A stretch of DNA of 64,000 bases. Origin: Symbiodinium natans. Its lineage: Eukaryota; Sar; Dinophyceae; Suessiales; Symbiodiniaceae. The notes beneath the pieces are model-generated. The model ran no database searches. It was not told the origin of the DNA and worked only from the letters and a program-made list of their open reading frames with translations. The DNA lies in the NCBI GenBank assembly GCA_905221605.1, contig CAJNDS010000046.1, positions 182,446 to 246,445 on the forward strand, written 5' to 3'. A program made the position numbers and the translations under genes. Shown here one piece after another: positions 10,129-20,858 of this stretch (position 1 is the first letter of the stretch; the number at the start of each line of letters is the position of its first letter).

Positions 10129-11640
10129 TTTGCAATCTCTGTCGTTGGCAGGGCGCGATGATCTGAGCCTCTGAGCGGACGCTGCTACGTGTCTGGGCAC
10201 GGGCGGAATGAGGGGTGGAGGGTGGTTGTAGTTGTAGGGGGATCGACTATATATAAACTGCTACTTTAGGAGCACCCCCGTTCTGTCGCTGCGCGTCTTT
10301 AACGCGCCGTGGTTCGCCACTTTGCATCATTCGGTAAATTTGAGGATTGCCTCTTCGTCTCTCGCTCTCCGTTGTTTCACACGTGGTGATTCCAGCATGC
10401 AACTCACATATTTGAAGTAGGCGCACTTCTTCTAGGTGGCGTGCTTGACCAACAAGTTGTGTCCTCAAAACAAGAAGGCCGCAGACCACCGACCCGCCCT
10501 TGTTAGAGTGCTTTGCCGCAATCAAGCGTTGCGACTGCGGGCGCGGGCTTCTTTCTACAAACCCACGTCATGGCCTGGATTTCTCGCATTTCTGCTGTAG
10601 GACCAGTACGGCGTGAAAGTTGGCGCCTTCCTTCTGAAGGTGCTAAGTAGGCCAAGCGCTTGGACAGGTTCGTGCCTCGCGTCGTGAACAGGTGTGGTGT
10701 GGCATCTTCTTTTGCAGCACCCATCTCTTTCAAGGAGATGCAGCTCCGCGTGGTCCCCGGCATGGCACCTCACAGGTCCTTGCGCGTATCCTCAAAGCTT
10801 GCGAGGATGAAAACGTTTGAGGGCCTGTACGACCTTGTGATCGACTCGATCATTGAGGATGACGTCAGAGAGCTTCAGGCGCCGATCGGGCGGGTTGGAA
10901 GCGTGTGAGGTCAGAAGCGGAAAAATGTCAGGGAGCGCGGGTCGGGGTAAAGGTAGGTTAGGGGCTGTTACAACCAAAAATATTGCCACACGCTTTTTGC
11001 GTGTGAGGACGCCAATGCACGTGGCCTACATACGTGTGATTTGTGATTTGCTTGTGCGTCTTGTGTGTGTGTGTGTGTACAGAGTCCTTGCCGACAGCGG
11101 GCGAAAAGCCAGTTGCCCCGCACGAGGATCAGCTGCCGCTGCTGCCGTCCAGCAAGGCCACTCGCACGCGCGCGCAGCCGGGCGAAGCAGATTCGCAGGC
11201 ACAAGTTGCTAACCCAAAGCATGACCAGATTGCAGAAAAGGCAATGCACAGACAGGGCAGGACACACGCGAAATCTTGGCGACCAACATACTTGTATGAA
11301 GATGTTGCGAGGGCTTGCCGAGCACCGCCACACAACTTGTGCAAAACGCAGCGGCTTTGTCAGGAGCATGTTTTATGGCCATTACACGGGGCGCAACTTC
11401 AAATGCCAGGCGCGAAGGATAAAGAGATATGTGAGGAGCTTATTGACAGGTCGCCACCCTGAGAAACCCACTAGGTCGCTGGACCAAACACATGGCTAGA
11501 TGCTTGGCCGACGGGCGGCGTAACAGAGAGCTAGCTCGAAGAACGGAAAGAGGGTCACCAACCACGTAGGCCGATGCACGGGAGGAATAGATAGTTAGAC
11601 AGATGGCAGGGCGAATGAGTTTCAGGGCGGAAAGGTTGCG
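10129..11640. other. Non-repetitive region, gene status unclear
   Basis: This stretch has few telomere words and mixed composition, so it may hold exons. Candidates are a + frame at about 10660-10908 (core MKTFEGLYDLVIDSIIEDDV) and + frames between 11065 and 11499 rich in Arg/Lys/Cys. Minus-strand frames overlap both and I see no signature that decides between them. A short TG run lies near 11065-11080. Confidence 0.3.
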
Positions 11641-11830
11641 CCAAATAAATCAATATATTGCACGAGGATTTAACAGAAGATTATCGATTTCCAATGATTG
11701 GAAAATATAATTGAAAACTTCATATTTCCAATCAAATTTCTAGGCAAATCCTGAGGTATTCAAAGAATCCCATAATGGAAATACAATTCATATGTCGTTT
11801 TTGTATAGGAATTAGTTTTCATATGTTTGC
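11640..11830. other. AT-rich patch
   Basis: About 190 bp of AT-rich, non-telomeric DNA (words such as GATTGGAAAATATAATTG and ATTTCCAATCAAATTTC, which are partly complementary). It resembles in style the AT-rich terminal block from 61.9 kb. Confidence 0.6.
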
Positions 11831-11939
11831 CGATGCCGCTTCTCCCCCGCTTCCATCCAGTTCTCCCCCGCCAGACCCCTTCGCCCAGCTCCCCCACTTC
11901 CAACGCTTCCGTCCAGTTCCCCCCCAGACCCACGTGTCG

Positions 11940-12110
11940 TTCTCCCTGCCCCGCCCCCCCCCCCCCCTCCCCCAAGCCACACCCCCAAAAACACTAATAG
12001 GTTCTAAGAAAAGCTTTCGCTCAAAACGTTTCGCTTAAAAACTTCGCCCAAAACTTCCGCTCCAAACGTTTCGCTCAGAATTGTTGGGGCCCTATACAGT
12101 TTCCATGAAC
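11940..12110. repeat. C-rich tract plus degenerate AAAACTTTCGCCC repeats, copy 1
   Basis: A C-rich stretch is followed by AAAGCTTTCGCTC/AAACGTTTCGCTT-type 12-13 bp repeats and then by CCTATACAGTTTCCATGAACC. The same order of parts recurs at 59860-60150, so this is a dispersed element. Confidence 0.6.
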
Positions 12111-12158
12111 CCCAGATGAACACGCGCAACCCTTGGACCCCCAAAGGGCCTGTGCCAG

Positions 12159-14361
12159 GACCGGGCTTGTCCTGACCGCCGGTGCGGTGGCGGCTGGAGG
12201 GGCCGCCTTCTTCATGCTCCTTGGCTGCCCTTCACCCTTGTGCAGGTTAGGGTTTAGGGTTTAGGGTTTAGGGTTTAGGGTTTAGGGTTTAGGGTTTAGG
12301 GTTTAGGGTTTAGGGTTTAGGGTTTAGGCTTTGGGCTTTGGGGTTTGGGGTTTGGGGTCTAGGGTTTAGGGTTTAGGGTTTAGGGTTTAGGGTTTAGGGT
12401 TTAGGGTTTAGGGTTTAGGCTTAGGGCGCAGGGCTTAGGGCTTGGGGCTTCGGGTTTGAGGCACCCTGTTTTTCCTTCTTGTTCAAGTTCCAAGGGTACC
12501 GTTACTATAATATGGCTAATGGGCTACCAAGCTTTAACCCTTTACGCTTTACCTTAACCCTCAGCCCTCCGGCAGTATGGGGTTTCCGAAAGTGGGGCGG
12601 TGACTTTCTTGGATGTGTTCCAAGAATCACAGCGGCCCCTAACCCTGAACCCTTAAACCTGAAAACTTAAACCTGAAACCTGCGACTAATTCTTTCTAAA
12701 CCCCAAAGCCGAACCCCAAACCCTGGACCCCCGGACCCCCAAAACCCCAAACCCTACTAAACCCTACTAAACCCTACCAAGCCCTACTAAACCCTACTAA
12801 ACCCCAAAAAAAACCCTACTAAGCCCTACTAAACCCTACTAAAACCTAACAAACCCTACTAAACCCTACTGAACCCCAAAAACAACCCTACTAAACCCTG
12901 CTAAACCCTACTAAACCCTCCTAAACCCTACTAAACCCTACTAAACCCTACTAAACCCTAAACCCTAAACCCTACTAAACCCTAAACCGGGCTTCGGGTT
13001 GAGGGAACAGGCTCCAGCCTGCCCCTGGAACGGCCGCCCCTGCCGCTGCGCCGATAGCCCCAGCGGAGGCCGGGGTTGGGGCTTTGGGGTTTGGGGTTTG
13101 GGGTTTAGGGTTTAGGGTTTGGGGTTTAGGGTTTGGAGTTTTAAATTGCAGACTTTAGGCTTCCGAGGGCTTGTTGATTGAGGGCTGGTGCATGTGGTTT
13201 TTCGTTAAGGTTTTTAGTCATTTAAAGGTCGCTTGTTCAAGAGCTCTGTGGGGTGGGGTTCTTTTGATTTCGGGGTGGCTTTGATGTAGGGCACTTTGGG
13301 TTTGAGTGAGGCCTTGAGCTCTGAAAGAGCCCCCAAGACCTCAACCCGGAGCCTTCGTGCTGTGGAGTTCCGCATTCAGTTCAGGGTTCACAGCCAGTTT
13401 TCTCAAGGATGGCTACTTCTTGACGGCCCTCAATGCAACATCTCCCAATGCACGATAGGTACCCCAAAAAAGTGGCCCGCATTCAGGGAACCAGTCATAG
13501 AGGCTACTCGGAGGTTCTTTTGTCTTGCCTTGGGGGGGACGCTTCAAGTGTCAAGGGTTTGGGCTAGCTGGAGGCTTCCTCGGCTCCGAAGTTGTAATGG
13601 AGAATGATGAGCTGTTTAAGCTGTCAGGCCTACAACGACGTGAACAGTTATGAAAGGAGTGAGGATGCCAGCACACATGGTTCTCACAATGAAGCTGACG
13701 ATGACGACGATGACATCTCTGCCAGTGGGGTCGGGTTAGACCCAACGGCCTGAGCATTTGCTTGCAGTGTTCATGTTCGGTGCTCGGAAACTCCTTTGCA
13801 CGGAGCTCTGGTGCGCTTCCTCCCGGGATGACTGCCGCTCCCTTGCTGGAACCTCTGAATGCACGCATGCATGCCTTCGTGCGCAAGATTCTGTGGTCCA
13901 TAAGCATCGAAGAGGTTGCTGAGGCAGTCAGCGTCCCAACTGCGAACGAACGTCAGCGCTCGATGCCGGTCTTCGTGCTTAATGATCTGCCATGCGATGA
14001 GCTTGCGAGACGTGCTACTTCATCCAGCAAGCGGCGGTGTGTTCAATCATAGGTTACCAAAACTACACCGAAAACTCCAGGAGACCAAGAAGCCAGCAAC
14101 CCCCATAAGGCCGAAACAAGAATACCCTACAGCCGGCTTCGAATGGAGTATCTGAAGTCCTACTCAGGGCTAAACACGTGCTCTAAAAACCCTTAAGAAA
14201 CCCTAGAGACCCTAACCTAACGGCTCAGGCTAGCTCTGCCGAGCCAAACCCCACTGAGCCAACTGCTGCCGAGTCTGCAGAGGCATTGCTGCAGGACGGC
14301 GTCGGTGTGTGTGTGTGTGTGTGTGTGCGTGTGTTGTATGTCTGTGTGTGCGTTGGTTGCA

Positions 14362-14393
<32 letters not shown>

Positions 14394-17300
14394 CGTTGTA
14401 TCTCTGTGTGTGTGTGTGTTGTATATGTGTGTGTGTGTGTGTGCGTGCGTTGTCTGTGTGTCTGTGTGTCTGTGTGTGTTCTGTGTGTGTGTGGGTGTGT
14501 GCATGGTGTGCGTGTTGGTTGCGTGGGTGCATGGGTGCATGGGTGCGTGCGTGCGTGCGTGGGTGGGTGGGTGTGTGGGTGTGTGGGTGTGTCTGTGTGT
14601 CTGTGTGTCTGTGTGTCTCTGTGTCTCTGTGTCTCTGTGTCTCTGTGTGTGTGTGTGTGGTTGTGTGTGGTTATGTGTGGTTGTGTGTGGTTGTGTGAGG
14701 TTGTGTGTTGTTGTGTGTGGTTGTGTGCGGTTGTGTGTGGTTGTGTTGTTGTTGTGTGTTTATGTTTGTTGTTGTGTGTTGTTGTGTGTTTGTTGTGTGT
14801 TGTTGTGTGTTTGTTGTGTGTTGTTGTGTGTTGTTATGTGTTGTTGTGTGTTGTTGTGTGTTGTTGTGTGTTGTTGTGTGTTGTTGTGTGTTGTTGTGTG
14901 TTGTTGTGTGTTGTTGTGTGTTGTTGTGTGTTGTTGTGTGTTGTTGTGTGTTGTTGTGTGTTGTGGTGTGTTGTTGCGTGTTGTTGCGTGTTGCTGCGTG
15001 TTGCTGCGTGTTGTTGTGTGGTGTTGTGTGGTGTTGTGTGGTGTTGTGTGTTGTTGTGTGTTGTTGTGTGTTGTTGTGTGTTGTTGTGTGTTGTTGTGTG
15101 TTGTTGTGTGTTGTTGTGTGTTGTTGTGTTGCGTTGGGTTGCATTGGGTTGGGGTGGGGTTGGGTGGGGTGGGGTGTGGTGTGGTGTGGTGTTGTGGTGG
15201 TGGTGGTGTTGTGGTGGTGGTGATGGTGGTGGTGGTGGTGTGTGTGTGTGTGTGTTGCGTGGTGGTTGTGTGGTGGTCGTGTGGTGTTGTGTTGTGCTGT
15301 GGTGTGGACTGTGGCGTGCTCTGTGGTGTTGCGCGGTGTTGCGCGGTGTTGTGCTGTGCTGTGCTGTGCTGTGCTGTGCTGCGCTGTGCTGTGCTGTGCT
15401 GTGCTGTGCTGTGCTGTGCTGTGCTGTGTTGTGTTGTGTTGTGTTGTGTTGTGTTGTTGTGTGGTGCTGTGTTGTGTGGTGCTGTGTTGTGTCCTGTGGT
15501 GTTGTGTTGGTGTTGGTGTTGGTGTTGGTGTTTATGTGTTGTGTCGTGTGTTGCGTTTTGTGCTGCGTGGTGTGTTGTGTGTTGTGTTGTGTGTTGTGTC
15601 TGTTCTGTTGTGTGTTTGTGTGTGTGTGTGTTGCGTGTTTTTGTTTTGTGTTGTGTGGTGTGGTGTGGTGTGGTGTTTTGTTGTGTGGGCGTTGTGCGTT
15701 GCGTTTTGTGTCTTGTGTGTTGTGTGTTGTGTTGTGTGTTGTGTCTGTTCTGTTGTGTGTTTGTGTGCGCGTGTTGCGTGTTTTTGTTTTGTGTTGTGTG
15801 GTGTGGTGTGGTGTGGTGTTTTGTTGTGTGGGCGTTGTGCGTTGCGTTTTGTGTCTTGTGTGTTGTGTCTTGTGCGTGCGTGTGCGTGTGTTGTGTGTTG
15901 TGTGTTGTGTGTTGTTGTGTGTGTTGTGTGTTGTGTGTGTTGTGTGTGTTGTTTGTGTTGGTGTTGTGTGTGTGTTGTGTGTTGTGTGTTGTGTTGTGTG
16001 TTGTGTGTTTTGTGTTGTGTGTTGTGTGTTGTGTTTTGTGTGTTGTGTGTTGTGTGTTGTGTGTTGTGTGTTGTGTGTTGTGTGTTGTGTGTTGTGTGTT
16101 GTGTGTTGTGTGTTGTGTGTTGTGTGTTGTGTGTTGTGTGTTGTGTGTTGTGTGTTGTGTGTTGTGTGTTGTGTGTTGGGTGTTGTGTGTTGTGTGTTGT
16201 GTGTTGTGTGTTGTGTGTTGTGTGTTGTGTGTTGTGTGTTGTGTGTTGTGTGTTGTGTGTTGTGTGTTGTGTGTTGTGTGTTGTGTGTTGTGTGTTGTGT
16301 GTTGTGTGTTGTGTGTTGTGTGTTGTGTGTTGTGTGTTGTGTGTTGTGTGTGTGTTGTGTGTTGTGTGTTGTGTGTTGTGTGTTGTGTGTTGTGTGTGTG
16401 TGTGGTGTGTGGTGTGTGGGTGTTGTGTGTGGTGTGTGTTGTGTGTTGTGTGTGTTGTGTGTGTGTTGTGTGTGTGTGGTTGTGCTGTGTGTTGGTGTTG
16501 TGTGTTGTGTGTTGTGTGTGTGTGTGTGTGGGGGGGTGTGTGCCTGTGTGTTGTTTTTTTTTTTTTTGTGTGTGTGTGTGTGTGTGTTGTTTGTGTGTTG
16601 TTTGTGTGTTGTTTGTGTGTTGTTTGTGTGTGTGTTGTTTGCGCGTGTTGTTTGTGCGTGTTGTTTGTGCGTTGTTTGTGTGTGTGTGTGTGTGTTGTTT
16701 GTGCGTGTTGTTTGTGCGCGTTGTTTGTGCATGTTGTTTACGCGTGTTGTTTGTGTGTTGTTTGTTTGTTGTGCGTGTCTTGTGTGTGTGTGTGTGTTGT
16801 GTGTGTCTGTGTTGTGTGTTGTGTGTTATGTATTCTGTGTTCTGTGCTCTGTGCTCTGTGTTCTGTGGTTTGTGGGTCTGTGTGTCTGTGTGTCTGTGTG
16901 TCTCTGTGTCTCTGTGTCTGTGTGTCTGTGTGTCTGTGTGTCTGTGTGTCTGTGTCTGTGTGTCTGTGCGTTGCGTGTGTTGAGTGTGTCTCTGTGTCTC
17001 TCTGTCTCTGTGTCTCTGTCTCTGTGTCTCTGTGTCTCTGTGTCTGTGTGTGTGCGCGCTCGTGCGTATGCGTGCGTTTCTGTGTGCCTCTATGTGCCTG
17101 GGGTGTGCCTGGTGTGTGCCTGGTGTGTGCATGTGCCTGGGTTTGGGGATGTAGGGGTTTAGGTTTGTTCTAGATGCCAGAGTGAGTGATGACTGGCAAA
17201 GCTGCAGCATCACTGGAGATCATGCTGGCAGAGCGCCAGGGTTTAGGGACCCCAAACCCTTAACCTTGCGACACCAAAATCCCTAAACCGTAAACCGTAA

Positions 17301-20300
17301 ACCCTAAACCCTAAACCCTAAACCCTAAACCCTAAACCCTAAACCCTAAACCCTAACCTTTAAACCCTAAACCCTAAAAAGGCATCCCCAAGTGAGTTTT
17401 CCCCCTGCAACAAGGAGCTGGCTCAGCTACGAGCACAATTGCAAGGCGCATGTCTGCAGGGGGTTTTAGGTTTAGGGTTTAGGGTTTAGGGTTTAGGGTT
17501 TAGGGTTTAGGGTTTAGGGTGATAGACCTGAACCCTACAGCACCCAAACCCCGCAACCCGTACATTCCTCCACATCCCACGAGCTGCAGCCAACAACCAC
17601 CGGTGGACAAGGGTTCGCGGGAGTCGCATGCAAAGAGGTTGCGACGAGACCAACCACAAGGTTTCATAAGGTGAAGGCCTTTCGGCCTACACTCTAAGAC
17701 TCTAAACCAAAAGCCTACACTTCCCCAAAGCTAAACTCCTAACGTCCACAGTGGTTACGGTTCGGGTTCAGTGCTTAGGGTTGAGGAGCCTGAGCCCCAA
17801 ACCCCAAACCCTAGACCTAGATGGGGGTTGTCGAAAAACTAGGGACCCCGAATATACATCCCCCCAATAGTAGGATTACCCTTGCAGAAGGACCCAAGAA
17901 GGTACGCCTATAATGTCGGAGACCCCCAAATTGCTAGACCCTAAACCCTAAACCCTAAACCCTAAACCCTAAACCCCAAACCCCAAACCCCAAACCCCAA
18001 ACCCCAAACCCCAAACCCCAAACCCCAAACCCCAAACCCCAAACCCCAAACCCCAAACGCCAAACCCCAAACCCTAAACCCTAAACCCTACACTTTGAAG
18101 GGGGTTGGTCTTCCAGAGGCCTGGTCGGGGACGGGGCCGAAGAGCGGCAGCTTCGCGGAGAGCTGCAGGCTGCAGTTTTTTGTGCGGTTTAGGGTTTAGG
18201 GTTTAGCGTTTAGGGTTCAGGGTTCAGGGTTCAGGGTTCAGGGCTCAGGGCTTAGGGCCCCAATGTTTAGGCTTTCGGGGTTTGGGTTCCTGGTCAGGGT
18301 TCAGGGTTGGGGGTTAGGGGTTTGGGGTTTGTGGATTAGGTGTGTGTCTTAGGTTGTTCGTTTTTGCGCATGTGTGTGTGTGTGTGTGTGGGGTGGGGGG
18401 GGGTGTTGCTCAATGCGTTCTTAGGCTTCTTGAGTTGTTCGAAATGGTTTTAAACGGGCATTTGGGGCTTAGGGCTCTGGGGATTTAGGTGTGTCAAAGC
18501 TGCCTCAAGGCTTCTTAATTACTTTCAATAGGTGCTTCCGGGTTTGCTTCAGGTCTCTCGCAGGTTTGGGACCACTGGTAGTTGTACGGGTCTAGAAGAA
18601 GGTGTATTACAGGATTTAGGGCTGGCATTTGTAACGAAACTTTTTTGAGTTAAGAACATGCAACAGACAACGCAAGGAACCAAAGAACCTCGAAATGAGG
18701 GCCGAATCCAAGAACAGATCCACCACAGAACAGCCGCGAAGATATTCTCGAACCATATAACGTATTCTAGGCTTTAATGACTTCAATGGAAGCGAATCTA
18801 TCGTTGATAGGTCAATTAAGTACAGATTGATAGATCAATTAAGTAGAGGTTGATAGTTCAACAAGATTGGCATGTGTTTTGTTTGTTTAATTCGTTCATG
18901 TGGTTTCAACTTCGATGAATTCTTCGCTTATTTCATCATGAGCTGAAAGGGTGTCAATCATTTGAACAATGTGTGTGCCTCATTTAGCAAGCTTGTTTTA
19001 TGGGAACCACTTGTCTTGTCTTGGGATCTTGCGGCGGTGTCACGGGGTTTGGGGCAAACCTCGAAAAGACGAGTTCCCGCAGCCCAACAAGAAGGTCTAT
19101 ATTCCGTGGTGAAACGGCTGATAGGCGGTCTTTTGGTGTGGGCTTCTCGGGTTTGTAGGGTTCGCGTTTTGGGCTTTAGGGCTTTCGGGCTTTAGGGCTT
19201 AGGGATGCTTGGGAGGTCAGGGGCTCAGGCGCGAGGCTGGGTTAAGGTCTTATGGCCTAACCTTTAAGCTTGGGGGGGGTGGAGGGCCTGCTCCGGCAGG
19301 CATCGTTGCTGGAACATCACCAAGAGACCCACTCGAAAGAACTCGTGTTATAGGGACAAGTCTAGATGCTTCTGCTGCTGCCAGCTCTGGAGGTTAGCTT
19401 GGGTGTATATGTTGAGGCTTCGGTCTACGAAAGAATCAGCGTTCCTCCAGGAGCTCGTACTGAGTACTGACACCCTCTCGCCCTCCCCATGTACAGGATC
19501 AGATGTTGATAAAGTTCGCCGGAGTCCTGAAGATACTTTCTATCGGATGATTGTCTACAGATTTAGGTTCTTGCCGTTTGGTCACGCAGCATTGCTGACC
19601 CCGTTCTCGTCTGCCGTCCTGCCTACAAAGCGCGCGGCAAGCAATCTCAAGACTCTTGAGACGGGAACTCCAAAAACTCGCGTTAAAACTGGTGCCGAGA
19701 ATGGCTCGGAGGTCTTGCAGCACAGATACGGGCTGACCGTGCTTCGGATTTTGTGTAGCAATCAAGGGTAGTATATTCACATTCCCCTACTTGAGGGGAC
19801 CAAGAAGGGCCAAGAGCTTAGGCCAACCCTCCGCGTGGTTCGGATGCAGGGCTCAACGCTTGTTCTCGAGCATTTGGCATGGTCTACGGCTGGGGCGTAG
19901 TGTTTTGGGGTTCAGACGGTCCAGAGCTTATAGGGCTTAAGGTTTTAATGGCTTAGGGACTGGCAGCTTTGCACCCAAGATCCCAAGACCCTCATGCAGC
20001 ACGAAGGCCTCAAGCCTGAAACCTTGTGTTCGTAAGCCTTGCGTGCGGAACTGCTTGGGCCGGGAGGACATGTAGGGTCTATAGGGTTAAAAATTCAAAC
20101 TACCCTAGTAACCCTAAATCCTCAAACCTTAACCCGGTGGCTTTCAGGGCCGGGAGGGTAGAAGTCATAGTAATCGGATATCGGTCGGTTGTTATCATGG
20201 ATAGTTAAGCTTCCGTAGGGTTCTGAGACATACGGTTGCTGATAACAGAGGGGGGGATATTCAAAGTGTAAGAGGTTGCGGTTCCCTAAACGTCAAGTCT

Positions 20301-20858
20301 GAAATTCTAAACCCTAAGCGCAAAAAGACCCTAAACCCTCAAGAAATCCTAGGGTTTCCTGGTGAACCCTATTGTCGTGAAGGAACGCCTCACGGCTGTG
20401 GAGCAGCAGCTAGAGGCCGGGGAGGGAGGAGTCTTGTCTTTCGGCTGTTTAGGGTTTCGGCGCCAAAACACTATACTTATAAGGTGTTTTTGTGCAGGTT
20501 GTAAGGGATTCAGGGTTGATCGAGCGTTAGGCTCCCATGTCAAGGACGCGACATAACTCTAATCTCCATGCCGCGTTTTTTTTGGCTGCCTGTGGCATAT
20601 GTTTTTTTTGTTTCTAGGGTCTTCGGGCTTGTGCGCTTTAGGTTTGTGCAAGCCCTACGGTTCCAACTCGGCCTTTGGCACCCGTTTTGGCTTGGGAGTG
20701 AAGCGAAGTTGGGGTGTCGGGGTTTCGGGATTCGGGTTTCGGGTTTTGGCTTTGATGTTGTTTGGGCTTTCATCCTCGGCAGGCGCACCACAGTGAGATG
20801 CTGGCAGGGCGAACTCTGCGGCAGCCCCTGGGCATCTTCTGAGCAGTTCTTCGTTTAG
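12159..20858 (+). CDS. Candidate seven-exon gene: membrane segment plus coiled coil
   Basis: Islands 12159-12245, 13011-13068, 14229-14300, 17415-17445, 18119-18168, 20383-20415 and 20808-20858 join with matching phase into about 126 codons ending at a TAG. Order: a hydrophobic, membrane-like stretch (LTAGAVAAGGAAFFMLLG), an Ala/Pro-rich linker, an acidic Ser/Glu/Ala segment, then heptad-like coil (ELAQLRAQLQ, EERQLRGELQ, ERLTAVEQQLE) and a short tail. Acceptors are AG, five of six followed by G. Donors are GT (12246, 14301) and GC (13069, 17446, 18169, 20416), several of them NAG|GCCGGG or NAG|GCTG. The 5' end is unknown. Exons were chosen by eye and alternatives exist, so the ensemble is inference. 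No family recognised. Confidence 0.4.
12246..12417 (+). repeat. TTTAGGG array at a predicted donor
   Basis: Begins GTTAGGGTTTAGGG immediately after TGCAG. It has about 11 perfect heptamers, a TTTGGGG-variant island (12327-12360), then about eight more. Confidence 0.95.
12744..12985 (-). repeat. CCCTACTAAA 10-mer satellite
   Basis: Over 20 copies of CCCTACTAAA with occasional CCCCAAAAA and CCCTAAA units. It is a telomere-like word expanded by ACT. It lies near the acceptor end of a predicted intron and each unit contains TACTAAAC, close to a branch-point consensus. Confidence 0.9.
13075..14228. other. Large predicted intron with possible extra exons
   Basis: Starts with TTTGGGG/TTTAGGG words (13075-13140) and ends with CCCTAAA-like words (14170-14222). 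The middle (13290-14050) is non-repetitive and holds open frames on both strands. The most protein-like is 13762-14052 (+), core SISIEEVAEAVSVPTANE. It could be an additional exon or an unrelated gene fragment. Confidence 0.3.
14301..17165 (+). repeat. 2.9-kb TG/TTG simple-sequence tract
   Basis: Almost pure G/T on the + strand, with successive periods: TG dinucleotides, TTGTTGTGTG (14700-15125), GTGCT 5-mer (15345-15430), GTTGTGT and GGTGT words, a long TTGTGTG heptamer array (about 16020-16400), then TTGTTTGTG and TCTGTGTG blocks. With no A-containing stop words on the + strand, it holds overlapping open frames of up to 958 codons (Cys/Val on +, His/Thr/Gln on -), which are artefacts of composition. 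It starts at the donor edge of a predicted exon. Confidence 0.97.
15575..15865 (+). repeat. ~140-bp tandem duplication inside the TG tract
   Basis: Two near-identical consecutive copies (about 15575-15715 and 15718-15865), each running through TCTGTTCTGTTGTGTG, TTTTTGTTTTGTG and GTGGGCGTTGTGCGTTGCG. They differ mainly in the length of an internal TG run. Confidence 0.85.
17293..17520. repeat. Facing CCCTAAA and TTTAGGG arrays around a short island
   Basis: CCCTAAA units at 17293-17375 precede, and TTTAGGG units at 17468-17520 follow, a 30-60 bp codon-like island (17415-17445). The orientation flips exactly across the island. Confidence 0.9.
17937..18090 (-). repeat. CCCTAAA array switching to CCCCAAA
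   Basis: About five CCCTAAA units, then about 14 CCCCAAA units, then CCCTAAA again. A single variant has been amplified as a block, as expected for slippage or gene conversion rather than random decay. Confidence 0.95.
18800..18866 (+). repeat. Three-copy ~22-bp tandem repeat
   Basis: Three degenerate copies of TTGATAGGTCAATTAAGTA within an AT-richer stretch (18640-18960) that lacks telomere words. Confidence 0.8.
18870..20382. other. Unassigned part of a predicted intron
   Basis: Contains open + frames at 18962-19195 and 19403-19771. The latter includes GSDVDKVRRSPEDTFYRMIV after a GTACAG acceptor-like site near 19497 and may be an exon of an unknown gene. No domain recognised. CCCTAAA-like words close the segment (20310-20345). 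Confidence 0.3.

Noticed and set aside
10080-10130. tRNA-like T-arm (GGGTTCGAATCTG on the minus strand)
   Set aside because: The flanking bases cannot form a five-pair T stem and no acceptor, D or anticodon arms could be fitted. At most it is a chance B-box or SINE fragment.
14286-17162. Open frames of 958, 892, 817, 643 and 632 codons on both strands
   Set aside because: They are translations of TG/TTG simple sequence with one strand almost lacking A and C. Several frames are open at once, and the peptides are Cys/Val or His/Thr/Asn/Gln monotony.
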